From: Deltaproteobacteria bacterium
GTDB lineage: Bacteria; Desulfobacterota; Desulfobacteria; Desulfobacterales; JAFDDL01
NCBI GenBank assembly: GCA_019310865.1
Contig: JAFDDL010000197.1
Location: forward strand, 1-6,724
Direction of reading: 5' to 3'
Length of the DNA: 6,724 nt
Shown one piece after another: positions 1-6,192 of the stretch (its first letter is position 1; every line of letters starts with the position of its first letter). The position numbers were made by a program, and so were the translations under genes. The notes beneath the pieces were generated by a model that was given only the letters and a program-made list of their open reading frames with translations, was not told where the DNA came from and searched no databases.

Positions 1-142
1 GGTCCTCATCGAGCTCGCAGTCGCATCGGGGGCACAGGGGGGTGGTTTCCACCGGCGTCCGGGTATTTTCTCCACCGCAATGGGGACAGTATCGGACCTT
101 TTTGTTCACAGGCTTTTGACAATGTTGGCAGGTTGTCACCAT
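1..142 (-). CDS. Zinc-ribbon protein, N-terminal part (runs off the left edge)
   Basis: The 47 visible residues carry three CxxC pairs. C5/C8 and C19/C22 are separated by ten residues, the usual layout of a small double zinc ribbon. C37/C40 sits in LCPRCDCEL, which resembles the opening of a zf-TFIIB type ribbon (typically followed by a second CxxCGG half and a WLD motif). The second half would lie beyond the edge, so the full architecture is unknown. The ATG is preceded by GGAG about nine bases upstream. The gene starts 17 nt after the stop of the YkuE-like phosphoesterase gene on the same strand, so it is probably the sixth gene of the operon. The ribbons suggest metal-dependent binding of nucleic acid or protein, but no function can be assigned. 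No signal peptide or membrane segment is seen in the visible part. Confidence 0.75.
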   Translation of the reverse strand, partial: MVTTCQHCQKPVNKKVRYCPHCGGENTRTPVETTPLCPRCDCELDED

Positions 143-159
143 GATGGATGTCTCCGTTA

Positions 160-1119
160 TTACGCAGCTGATGGTTTCGACCGGAGCTTCAGTACCGTGA
201 TCTCCGGCGGGCAATTAAATCGAATGGGGATTTTGACAGCGCCACAACCCGGGCTGGTATGCCCGGCCATGGCGCCGTATCGCCACAATCCCCGGTAAAA
301 ATGTCGACCCGTGTTTGTAAAGGTCAAAATTGCGATGCCACCCGGCAGACAGATCTGACCGCCGTGCGTATGACCACACAGGTAAAGGGAAAATCCACAT
401 GCTTCGGCCGGTTGGTAAAGCTCAGGGGAATGGGCCAGAAGCACTTTGCAGTGGCTGCCGGACAGTTTCATACTGCGGATGGCCATCGGTGTCAGATAGT
501 CGTGGGGATCATCCACACCGGTCAATTGAAGCGCGTCGCCATCCTTTTGCAGAATTACCGATTGGTTGGCCAGAATTCGAATGCCGATTCTTTCCAAAGG
601 CGGCACCATGGCCTGGGTATCGTGGTTGCCAAGCACACCGTATATACGCCCCGGCCTGTCTACCGCTGCCACGATTCGGGCCAGTTCCGGGAGCAGCTTT
701 TGAAATGCCCCGTGGCGGGCAAATCGGTAATCACCGGTCATCACGCAAATATCGTATCGGGCCTCTCTGATACGGCTTGCGATCCGGTCTCCCAAACCGT
801 CCAGACTATCCAGGTGTAGGTCGCTCAAATGCAGGATGCGATATCCCGCAAAGCCAAGAGGTAGCCGATCCACGAGCACTTCCAACTGCCCCAGACCGAG
901 ATCACAAGCATTTCGATATCCGTATTTGTATAGTCCGCAGACTTTCAAAAGCTCGCCGAAAAGGACAATGGCCTGGTGTTTGAATCGATAAAAGCCAAAT
1001 CCCTTGGCGCCGGTTCGCCAGTTGCGATAATCGATAGCCTCCAACCGCGAGCGCTGACGACGCCACACCGCCTGCTCATTGGTTTGCTTGGCGGGACTGC
1101 AATGTGTTTTTTGTGCCAT
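160..1119 (-). CDS. Calcineurin-like metallophosphoesterase, YkuE-like family
   Basis: A 319-residue protein with the full dimetal phosphoesterase motif set: SDLHLD (D100, H102), GD (D130), GNHD (164-167), AHSPE (H230) and GHTHGGQ (249-255). The C-terminal stretch around residues 261-310, ending in CPPEITVLKL, matches the YkuE-like group, which also includes lipid-A-pathway pyrophosphatases such as LpxG. The substrate cannot be read from sequence; a phosphodiester or pyrophosphate is likely. About 92 residues precede the catalytic domain. They are basic and aromatic, include LLKVCGLYKYGYRNA, and contain no convincing signal peptide or membrane helix, so a cytoplasmic location is likely. From memory, similar N-terminal segments occur in a cytoplasmic branch of this family. 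The gene begins 9 nt after the permease stop. AGGAGG lies only one base before the ATG, which is unusually close. An in-frame upstream TAG (the permease stop) rules out an earlier start; a GTG at codon 18 is the alternative. Confidence 0.88.
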   Translation of the reverse strand: MAQKTHCSPAKQTNEQAVWRRQRSRLEAIDYRNWRTGAKGFGFYRFKHQAIVLFGELLKVCGLYKYGYRNACDLGLGQLEVLVDRLPLGFAGYRILHLSDLHLDSLDGLGDRIASRIREARYDICVMTGDYRFARHGAFQKLLPELARIVAAVDRPGRIYGVLGNHDTQAMVPPLERIGIRILANQSVILQKDGDALQLTGVDDPHDYLTPMAIRSMKLSGSHCKVLLAHSPELYQPAEACGFSLYLCGHTHGGQICLPGGIAILTFTNTGRHFYRGLWRYGAMAGHTSPGCGAVKIPIRFNCPPEITVLKLRSKPSAA

Positions 1120-1128
1120 GCCTCCTCG

Positions 1129-1935
1129 CTATGGGTCTTCTTCACCCCGCAGGTTATCCAGACGAAGGCGGTGCCGGTTGTCAAAGAGTCGTCGGGAAGC
1201 CAACTGAAGTGCAGCCAGGATGCCAAATCCTGTTCCGCTGCTGATTAGAAACATGATGAGAATCTGATACTTGACCGCCTCCAGGACCGAACTGCCGGCA
1301 AGAATCTGACCCGTCATCATCCCCGGCAGGCTGACCAATCCCGCTGCAGCCATGGCATTAATGATGGGGATCATGCCGGTTCGCATGCTGTTTTGCCGAA
1401 TATCGGCCAGGACCATTTTTCGATCCTGGCCAAGCAACAGCCGCTGTTCCAATTGATCGCGTTTCTCCCAGGCTGCCTGGGTCAGGCTGTTTACGCCCAG
1501 GGAAATACCGTTCATGGTATTGCCCAGCAACATCCCCAGAAGGGGGATGGCATAGCGCGGTGTATACCACGGTTCAGCGCCCACAATCACGACCAAGGCC
1601 ATGATCGCAACGGCAAAGGATGAAATGAACATAGCGGCGCCCCCCACGCCGACGCCCCACCACCCCTTGAACGGCCGATGCTGCCGGGCCATCACCTCCC
1701 GCGCTGCCGCTGCCAGCATCACCGCCGCCATCAAGGCCACCCAGACCGGTTTGGCGTGGGCAAATACCGTCCGAAGCACCATGCCCACCAATAGAAGCTG
1801 CACCGTGGTCCGGCAAGCCGCCACGAGAAGCTGCCCGGATAGGCCCAGACGCATTCGGAAGCTCAGCAACGCCAGCACAAGGACCAGAAACGACGCCATA
1901 AGTAAATCAACGGCTGAAAGCGGTATCACATTCAT
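1129..1935 (-). CDS. fetB: FetB-like ABC transporter permease (UPF0014/YbbM family)
   Basis: A 268-residue, strongly hydrophobic inner-membrane protein, close to the roughly 260 residues usual for FetB. About seven membrane segments can be drawn, near residues 9-27, 34-56, 63-81, 95-119, 125-145, 191-213 and 222-246. Family hallmarks are the RTTVQL segment (42-47), the PLLGMLLGNTMNGISLG block (131-147) and the VSLPGMMTGQILAG block (201-214). In E. coli, FetAB is proposed to export iron and protect against oxidative stress; that role is family knowledge and the substrate here is unproven. The start overlaps the stop of the ATPase gene by 4 bp (ATGA), as expected for subunits made in fixed ratio, and GGGGGA lies about five bases upstream. 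The C-terminus is charged and probably cytoplasmic. The family call is firm; iron as substrate is not. Confidence 0.9.
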   Translation of the reverse strand: MNVIPLSAVDLLMASFLVLVLALLSFRMRLGLSGQLLVAACRTTVQLLLVGMVLRTVFAHAKPVWVALMAAVMLAAAAREVMARQHRPFKGWWGVGVGGAAMFISSFAVAIMALVVIVGAEPWYTPRYAIPLLGMLLGNTMNGISLGVNSLTQAAWEKRDQLEQRLLLGQDRKMVLADIRQNSMRTGMIPIINAMAAAGLVSLPGMMTGQILAGSSVLEAVKYQILIMFLISSGTGFGILAALQLASRRLFDNRHRLRLDNLRGEEDP

Positions 1936-2534
1936 GGGTCCCCCGGCTGTTCAAGTGCCCCGTTTTTCAAAACAAACCGCCGGCCGGCCACACGTCGAAG
2001 CTGCCGGGTATTGTGGCTGATCCACAGAACCGGTGCCTGGCAGGCATCCCGGTATCGAGCCACCAAATCTTCCACCCGGCGGGTGTTGCGTGAATCAAGG
2101 CCGGCGGTGGGTTCATCCAGCATAAGCACCCGTGGTGCCAAGCTGATCATCCGAACCAGGGCCAACCGCTGACGTTCACCGGTGGACAAACGACTCACGG
2201 GCACAGACAACATCTGTTCGTCGAACCCGAGACCTTCCAGCCATTCGTGGTTCACCTGGGAAAAATGCTCCCCCACCCGGTGATACCACCACCGGCTCTC
2301 AGCCGGCAGCATGGCCACCTGCCTCCGCCACCGGGGCGCCGGCAGCTCACTGGCGGCATTCCCATCGAGAAACACATCCCCCTGGTGCGGATCGAGGTCT
2401 GCGATGGCCCGAAGCATCAAGGTCTTCCCGGCGCCGGAAGGACCGGAAATTCCGACACATTCACCGGGCTCGAGAATCAAGTCATAGGGTCCCCCCATTA
2501 ATGTGCAAAGACCTTGGATGCGAAGGGTACTCAT
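1932..2534 (-). CDS. fetA: FetA-like ABC transporter ATP-binding protein
   Basis: A 200-residue ABC ATPase, short as FetA-type subunits are. Walker A is GPSGAGKT (31-38), the signature is LSTGERQR (116-123), Walker B is VLMLDEPTAGLD (136-147, with D140 and catalytic E141), and the switch histidine is H174 in WISHNT. It should dimerise and power the adjacent FetB-like permease at the inner membrane. The Q-loop is odd: where the pattern is usually hydrophobic-hydrophobic-P/A-Q, this protein reads MLPAESRWW (75-83), so the glutamine position is A78, followed by E79. I recall the PAES-WW pattern in other FetA relatives, so it may mark a subfamily rather than a defect. The start overlaps the YhaN-like stop by 4 bp, with AGAGG about ten bases upstream. 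The ABC ATPase assignment is certain; the FetA label rests on the paired FetB. Confidence 0.88.
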   Translation of the reverse strand: MSTLRIQGLCTLMGGPYDLILEPGECVGISGPSGAGKTLMLRAIADLDPHQGDVFLDGNAASELPAPRWRRQVAMLPAESRWWYHRVGEHFSQVNHEWLEGLGFDEQMLSVPVSRLSTGERQRLALVRMISLAPRVLMLDEPTAGLDSRNTRRVEDLVARYRDACQAPVLWISHNTRQLRRVAGRRFVLKNGALEQPGDP

Positions 2535-4708
2535 GAATCGGAAACCTCTTGAAATATTTCGCCTTCGGCCAGCCGGAAAACCGGCACTCGGGAATCGATC
2601 CGGCGAAACAGAGCCATCGTGTGGGGATGACAGGTGAAAAACAACACTTGGTTGGATCGGGACAGTTCGTAAATGGCGCGTGCAGCCGCCAGGGTGCGGC
2701 TGGGATCGAAATTGACGAGAATGTCATCCATGACCGCCGGTAAGGGTGCACCAACCCGAGTCCGATGACGGATGAACCCGAATCGAATGGCCAGATAGAG
2801 TTGCTCGGCGGTGCCGCGGCTCAGGTCGTCGGGCGGTATTCGTTCATGGTGTTTCCCCACGGCTTCGACTGTCTGCTTCCCTACCGGCACGGCAACGCCA
2901 TGATACCGACCGGCCGTCATCTGTTGGAAAAAGTTCCCTGAATCCCGAAATATTTCCGGTCGATGTTTTTTTTCAAAGGCGGCCTGGGCCTGATCCAGAA
3001 GATATCCGGCCAACGCATATCGCGACCATTGCCAGGCCTGCCGGGAAAGCATTGCCTGGCTCTGGGCAAACGCCGCATTGAGACGAATCTGCTCGTCGCT
3101 TGCGGCCAGAGCCGTCAGCTCCTGTTTAAGCGCTGCACGTTTCTGGTGAAGCGCTTCCACGCGATCGTTCAACTCCTGAACGCACCTGGAAGCCTCTTTT
3201 TCATTGGCATCTACTTTCGCGGGTGTCAACTCCCACAGCACCCGAATGATGGGCTCGATTTCCGTTTCGCCGGTGGTCTGTTCAACCAATTTCTCGAACC
3301 GGGCAATGTCCGCCCGAAGCGCATCGCTTCGGGCAAGCTCCCGTCCGCATTGGATAAAGTCCTCCTCATAGAGCAGACCGGTGGTTTCAAGAAGTTGACG
3401 AACGGCCCCCTGGGTTTTTTCGAGTGCTTGAATGGTTTTTTCCCTGTCCCGCTCAATGACCGTCAGTTGCGCCGTCAGGTCCTGAATAGCCGCATCGGTT
3501 TGTTTCCAGTGTACCATCTGCCCATATCGTATTCGGCGTGCCATTCGAATCCGCCGGAGAAACTGAGTCCAAAATCCCAGTATCAGGCCTGCAGTAGGCA
3601 CAATGACGACCCAATCCCGCTTATCTATCAGGATGGCCACCCCGGCCCCCAGGACGCCCAGGAGCATAATGACCGGGGCAACCCACGGCTTTCCCGGCGC
3701 TTTCGGACGCCTGAGGGGCTTTGGGCTTGCCTGCATGTTGTCCCGGGTTCGGTCCAAATCAATCTCGTGAATGGATTCTTCAAGCGTGCCCCGGGCATTG
3801 ACAAGGGATGCCGCCCGTTGCGTCAATTCGGCGGCTGTATCCTGGTAACTCCGCCGGGCATCCCGGAGCGCTTCCAGTTGCGCCAGGCCCTCTTCTGGAA
3901 AGGATTCGGGAGGGGGGACCATTGCGCTTAATGTCTGCCTGTTGGCTCGATAATCCAGCCAGTCCGTCCAAAGTCTGGCCAATGCGGCGTATCGGTTTTT
4001 AAGCCGGCGCTGGCCGGATCGCTCCGCCTGGGTAATTCGAATGTCTTTCGCCACACGCGCCAGCGCGTCGCTTGCCATATCGTATTGCGCAACCTGGCCC
4101 TGTGCCACCTGCCGGGCTTTTTGAATCTGATCTAATCGGTCGAGTGTTTGATTGATAGCCGGTTTCCGCCCGCCGGGTTTGAAAAGCCGATCCTTGTGCT
4201 CTTTAATTTTTCTCCGAGCCCGGGGCAAGGCCTGAATTGCAGTCCCCAGGCCGGCACCGTAGATCGTGCTGGTGATGGTTTGACCACTCAGTGAATCCAT
4301 TTGTGCGAGCTCAGAAAGACCAAATGCATAAATATTCCTGTAGGCCTCACGGGTCATGCCGCCCAATAGTTGATGCAGTACCACATCGTTATCTTCCGGA
4401 CCGTCGGGACCCATCACGTTAAGCCGACCTCCGCCGGGCCCGGGCGTTCGGAAAACACTGTAAGGCACCCCGGTTTTGGAAACCAGATCGATACGCCCTC
4501 CGTGATTGCCCCCGGCCAGGGGGTCATAGCGGGCGTCTTTGGCATTGGTGCGTGGAAATCCGAAAAGCACCGACCGAAAAAAGCCCAGCAAGGTTGACTT
4601 TCCCGCCTCGTTATCTCCATGGAAAACAATTAAATCCGTGTCCAGTCCGGATACGGATTGGTCATGGAAGACGCCGAATCCATCTATATGAAATCCGCTT
4701 ATTCTCAT
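2531..4708 (-). CDS. YhaN-like AAA ATPase (SbcC/Rad50-related) with central transmembrane hairpin
   Basis: A 725-residue SMC/Rad50-type ATPase. The N-terminus MRISGFHIDGFGVF leads to Walker A GDNEAGKS (31-38), and MTREAYRNIYAFGLSEL (118-134) is characteristic of YhaN proteins. Helical, probably coiled-coil segments span about 180-315 and 400-545. Between them lie two hydrophobic stretches (about 343-361 and 366-384) joined by IDKRDW, which form a predicted membrane hairpin. The C-terminal half of the ATPase has signature LSRGTAEQ (629-636), Walker B LPAVMDDIL (656-664) and FFTCHPH (690-696) as the switch-histidine region. No CxxC zinc hook exists anywhere in the protein. It is shorter than B. 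subtilis YhaN (about 960 residues, from memory). It should pair with the YhaO-like nuclease encoded just upstream, whose stop overlaps this ATG by 4 bp; the ribosome site is weak, so coupling probably drives translation. DNA end processing or repair at the membrane is inferred from the family. Confidence 0.88.
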   Translation of the reverse strand: MRISGFHIDGFGVFHDQSVSGLDTDLIVFHGDNEAGKSTLLGFFRSVLFGFPRTNAKDARYDPLAGGNHGGRIDLVSKTGVPYSVFRTPGPGGGRLNVMGPDGPEDNDVVLHQLLGGMTREAYRNIYAFGLSELAQMDSLSGQTITSTIYGAGLGTAIQALPRARRKIKEHKDRLFKPGGRKPAINQTLDRLDQIQKARQVAQGQVAQYDMASDALARVAKDIRITQAERSGQRRLKNRYAALARLWTDWLDYRANRQTLSAMVPPPESFPEEGLAQLEALRDARRSYQDTAAELTQRAASLVNARGTLEESIHEIDLDRTRDNMQASPKPLRRPKAPGKPWVAPVIMLLGVLGAGVAILIDKRDWVVIVPTAGLILGFWTQFLRRIRMARRIRYGQMVHWKQTDAAIQDLTAQLTVIERDREKTIQALEKTQGAVRQLLETTGLLYEEDFIQCGRELARSDALRADIARFEKLVEQTTGETEIEPIIRVLWELTPAKVDANEKEASRCVQELNDRVEALHQKRAALKQELTALAASDEQIRLNAAFAQSQAMLSRQAWQWSRYALAGYLLDQAQAAFEKKHRPEIFRDSGNFFQQMTAGRYHGVAVPVGKQTVEAVGKHHERIPPDDLSRGTAEQLYLAIRFGFIRHRTRVGAPLPAVMDDILVNFDPSRTLAAARAIYELSRSNQVLFFTCHPHTMALFRRIDSRVPVFRLAEGEIFQEVSDS

Positions 4709-5952
4709 GAATCCGGTTCCAGTAAATCAATACACAGCCGCTGCGCTTCCTGCACCAGCCGCTGAAGATCCAATGGCGACAGGGTGGATAGATAAGGACG
4801 AAGCCGGCGGTTTTCGAAAAGTGCCCCCAGGGCTGTTTCCGTAAACTTTTTGGGGTGAAGATCATCTGCGCTCCTGAGAAGCTGCCCGACCAGGTCGTCC
4901 GCCTCCCGGCGTCGCGCCAAATCCATATCCGGCATACAGTCGACTTGAAGATCGATAATCCAGGTCGTCGGCTTCATGGTCTTGCCGGTCTGTTTCAGGC
5001 GCAGCAAAAGCGCCTCCACCGCGTCATCCCGTCTCAAATCCTTGTATAACGGTCCCCGGCCGGTCAGGGTGATGCGTCCGATGACGAGTCGGCCGTCACC
5101 ATTTTGATGCATGCTTTCAGCCTCAGCCCCAAGCGCCTGCTCCAGCGCATCCAGTGTTTTCACCCCCTCAATTGAAACACCGGCTGCAGCCCACCGGACC
5201 TTGTCCAACATGATGAAGGTCTGTGAAACACGTTGGGATTCGTCCACCATCACCCGGTAACACCCCCGAGCGCCGGTTTCGCGAATGCTGAGGCCCTGGC
5301 TGCAGCCAGGATAGACAATGTGGGGATCCATTTTCAGAATCTTTCGCGTGTGCACGTGACCCAGCGCCCAATAATCAAACCCTTTTTCAGAAAGTCCTTC
5401 CACGGTGCAAGGCGCATAGGCATCATGGCCCGGCTGGCCACCGCAGTTGCCGTGCAACAAGCCGATCTGAAACAGGTCCGGTCGCTTCGCGGTAAACCGC
5501 TCGGAGAGATTTCGCAGCTCCCGTTGATGCGGATGGCTGATCCCCGATACCGTTGCCACCGGCACACCGTTTTTGGACACAATCTCGGTTTCTACGTCTC
5601 GGGAGCTGAAAATATGCACCTTTTCCGGCCAGGAAAGTTTGCGAAGCCAGGCCTCTCGTGGATCGTGATTACCAAAGACCACAAAGGTTCGAATGCCGTG
5701 ATTCGAAAGCTTGTCCAGACCGTCCCGGAAAGCCAGCTGCGCCCGCACGCTCCCATGGGCCCGGTCAAAGACATCACCGGCCACAAGAAGGAAATCGACG
5801 GGATCCTCCAGGCAGGTTTCGATCAAGATCTCGAATGCCTGGAATGTTGCAGCCTTCAGCGCTTCGGCCATGGCGGACTGTCTTTCGGCCACACCCACAA
5901 AGGGGCTGCCCAGGTGCAAGTCAGCAGCATGTATAAAGGAAAACGATTTCAA
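4705..5952 (-). CDS. YhaO-like DNA repair exonuclease (SbcD/Mre11-related metallophosphoesterase)
   Basis: A 415-residue protein with the Mre11/SbcD nuclease motifs in order: AADLHLGSPF (D11, H13), VAGDVFDRA (D60), FGNHDPR (94-100 region), LLHGN (H167) and ALGHVHTR (H199, H201). The spacing and DLHLGSPF favour the YhaO group over canonical SbcD. Residues from about 250 to the C-terminus form the extra domain that in this family contacts the ATPase partner, consistent with the overlapping YhaN-like gene downstream. Expected activity is Mn-dependent cleavage of DNA ends or hairpins, gated by ATP hydrolysis in the partner; that is family knowledge. The start is TTG: no ATG or GTG is available between the in-frame stop near 6020 and the first catalytic motif, and AAAGG lies seven bases upstream. 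This is the first gene of the leftward operon, divergent from dapA. Confidence 0.88.
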   Translation of the reverse strand: MKSFSFIHAADLHLGSPFVGVAERQSAMAEALKAATFQAFEILIETCLEDPVDFLLVAGDVFDRAHGSVRAQLAFRDGLDKLSNHGIRTFVVFGNHDPREAWLRKLSWPEKVHIFSSRDVETEIVSKNGVPVATVSGISHPHQRELRNLSERFTAKRPDLFQIGLLHGNCGGQPGHDAYAPCTVEGLSEKGFDYWALGHVHTRKILKMDPHIVYPGCSQGLSIRETGARGCYRVMVDESQRVSQTFIMLDKVRWAAAGVSIEGVKTLDALEQALGAEAESMHQNGDGRLVIGRITLTGRGPLYKDLRRDDAVEALLLRLKQTGKTMKPTTWIIDLQVDCMPDMDLARRREADDLVGQLLRSADDLHPKKFTETALGALFENRRLRPYLSTLSPLDLQRLVQEAQRLCIDLLEPDS

Positions 5953-5959
5953 AAGACGG

Positions 5960-5964
5960 CCTTT
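5960..5964 (-). promoter_or_regulatory. Ribosome binding site fixing the TTG start of the yhaO-like gene
   Basis: AAAGG on the minus strand lies seven bases before the TTG at 5952. It supports TTG initiation, since no ATG or GTG in this frame precedes the first catalytic motif. Confidence 0.55.
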
Positions 5965-6055
5965 GCGTTCTGGTTTACTCCGGATAGCGAAAACTCCGAG
6001 AGCACGTCTGTGCTTAACCTACTTTCTGGCTCATGTGCATATTAATTTTACGCGA

Positions 6056-6084
6056 ACCCTAAAAAGAATTCTTCGGATATTCAA
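6056..6084 (-). promoter_or_regulatory. Candidate sigma-70-like promoter for the leftward operon
   Basis: On the minus strand, TTGAAT (6084-6079) and TAGGGT (6061-6056) are separated by exactly 17 bases. The -35 box matches consensus at four of six positions and the -10 box at three. The spacer contains the palindrome AAGAATTCTT. Transcription would start near 6049 and leave a leader of about 100 bases before the TTG start. This is a weak match, offered because of its spacing and position. Confidence 0.3.
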
Positions 6085-6096
6085 GCAAAAAATCGG

Positions 6097-6123
6097 TTGA
6101 CACAGGACGGTCAATTCTTTACG
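6097..6123 (+). promoter_or_regulatory. Candidate dapA promoter (strong -35, weak -10)
   Basis: A perfect TTGACA lies at 6097-6102. The best partner at normal spacing is TTTACG (6118-6123, 15-base spacing), a poor -10 match. An alternative -10, TATAAA at 6148-6153, lacks a recognisable -35. The true start site is therefore uncertain. The -35 box is the first arm of a TTGAC-N8-GTCAA inverted pair. Confidence 0.3.
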
Positions 6124-6180
6124 TCTCATAAAAACGGTCAGAGAAGGTATAAACTATTTTTAGAAGAATACGGATTAAAT

Positions 6181-6187
6181 AAGGGGG
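6181..6187 (+). promoter_or_regulatory. Ribosome binding site of dapA
   Basis: AAGGGGG lies five bases before the ATG at 6193. It is purine-rich and well placed, and it selects this ATG as the start. Confidence 0.6.
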
Positions 6188-6192
6188 CACCC

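Larger units (their letters stand above)
5953..6192. promoter_or_regulatory. Divergent intergenic region between the yhaO-like gene and dapA
   Basis: This 240-bp AT-richer gap is the only sizeable non-coding stretch in the window. It must hold promoters for both the leftward operon and dapA. It contains the candidate promoters listed separately, a perfect 10-bp palindrome AAGAATTCTT (6064-6073), a 5-bp-stem hairpin AGCAC/GTGCT (6001-6014) in the presumed leader of the leftward operon, and TTGAC/GTCAA inverted arms (6097-6114) over the candidate dapA -35 element. Repeats this short are expected by chance in a region of this size, so no operator is claimed. I see no structure resembling a lysine riboswitch: the dapA leader is too short for one. 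Confidence 0.6.

Noticed and set aside
259..819. A 186-codon open frame on the plus strand
   Set aside because: It is antisense to the YkuE-like phosphoesterase; no motif and no convincing start context.
2963..3931. A 322-codon open frame on the plus strand
   Set aside because: It lies entirely antisense to the YhaN-like gene, whose motifs are clear, and its translation shows no recognisable motif. It is a GC-driven shadow.
6001..6014. Small hairpin AGCAC-GTCT-GTGCT as a terminator
   Set aside because: The 5-bp stem is weak, has no adjoining run of T on either strand, and lies in the leader of the leftward operon.
6014..6040. A nine-codon minus-strand reading frame (MHMSQKVG) that could be a leader peptide upstream of the yhaO-like gene
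   Set aside because: It has no ribosome binding site and no run of regulatory codons, and frames this short are expected by chance.
5233..6045. A 270-codon open frame on the plus strand
   Set aside because: It is antisense to the YhaO-like nuclease across its catalytic domain, and its product resembles no family I know.
6107..6140. Direct repeat ACGGTCA at 6107-6113 and 6134-6140
   Set aside because: A 7-bp match within a 240-bp region is expected about once by chance, and nothing else supports an operator.
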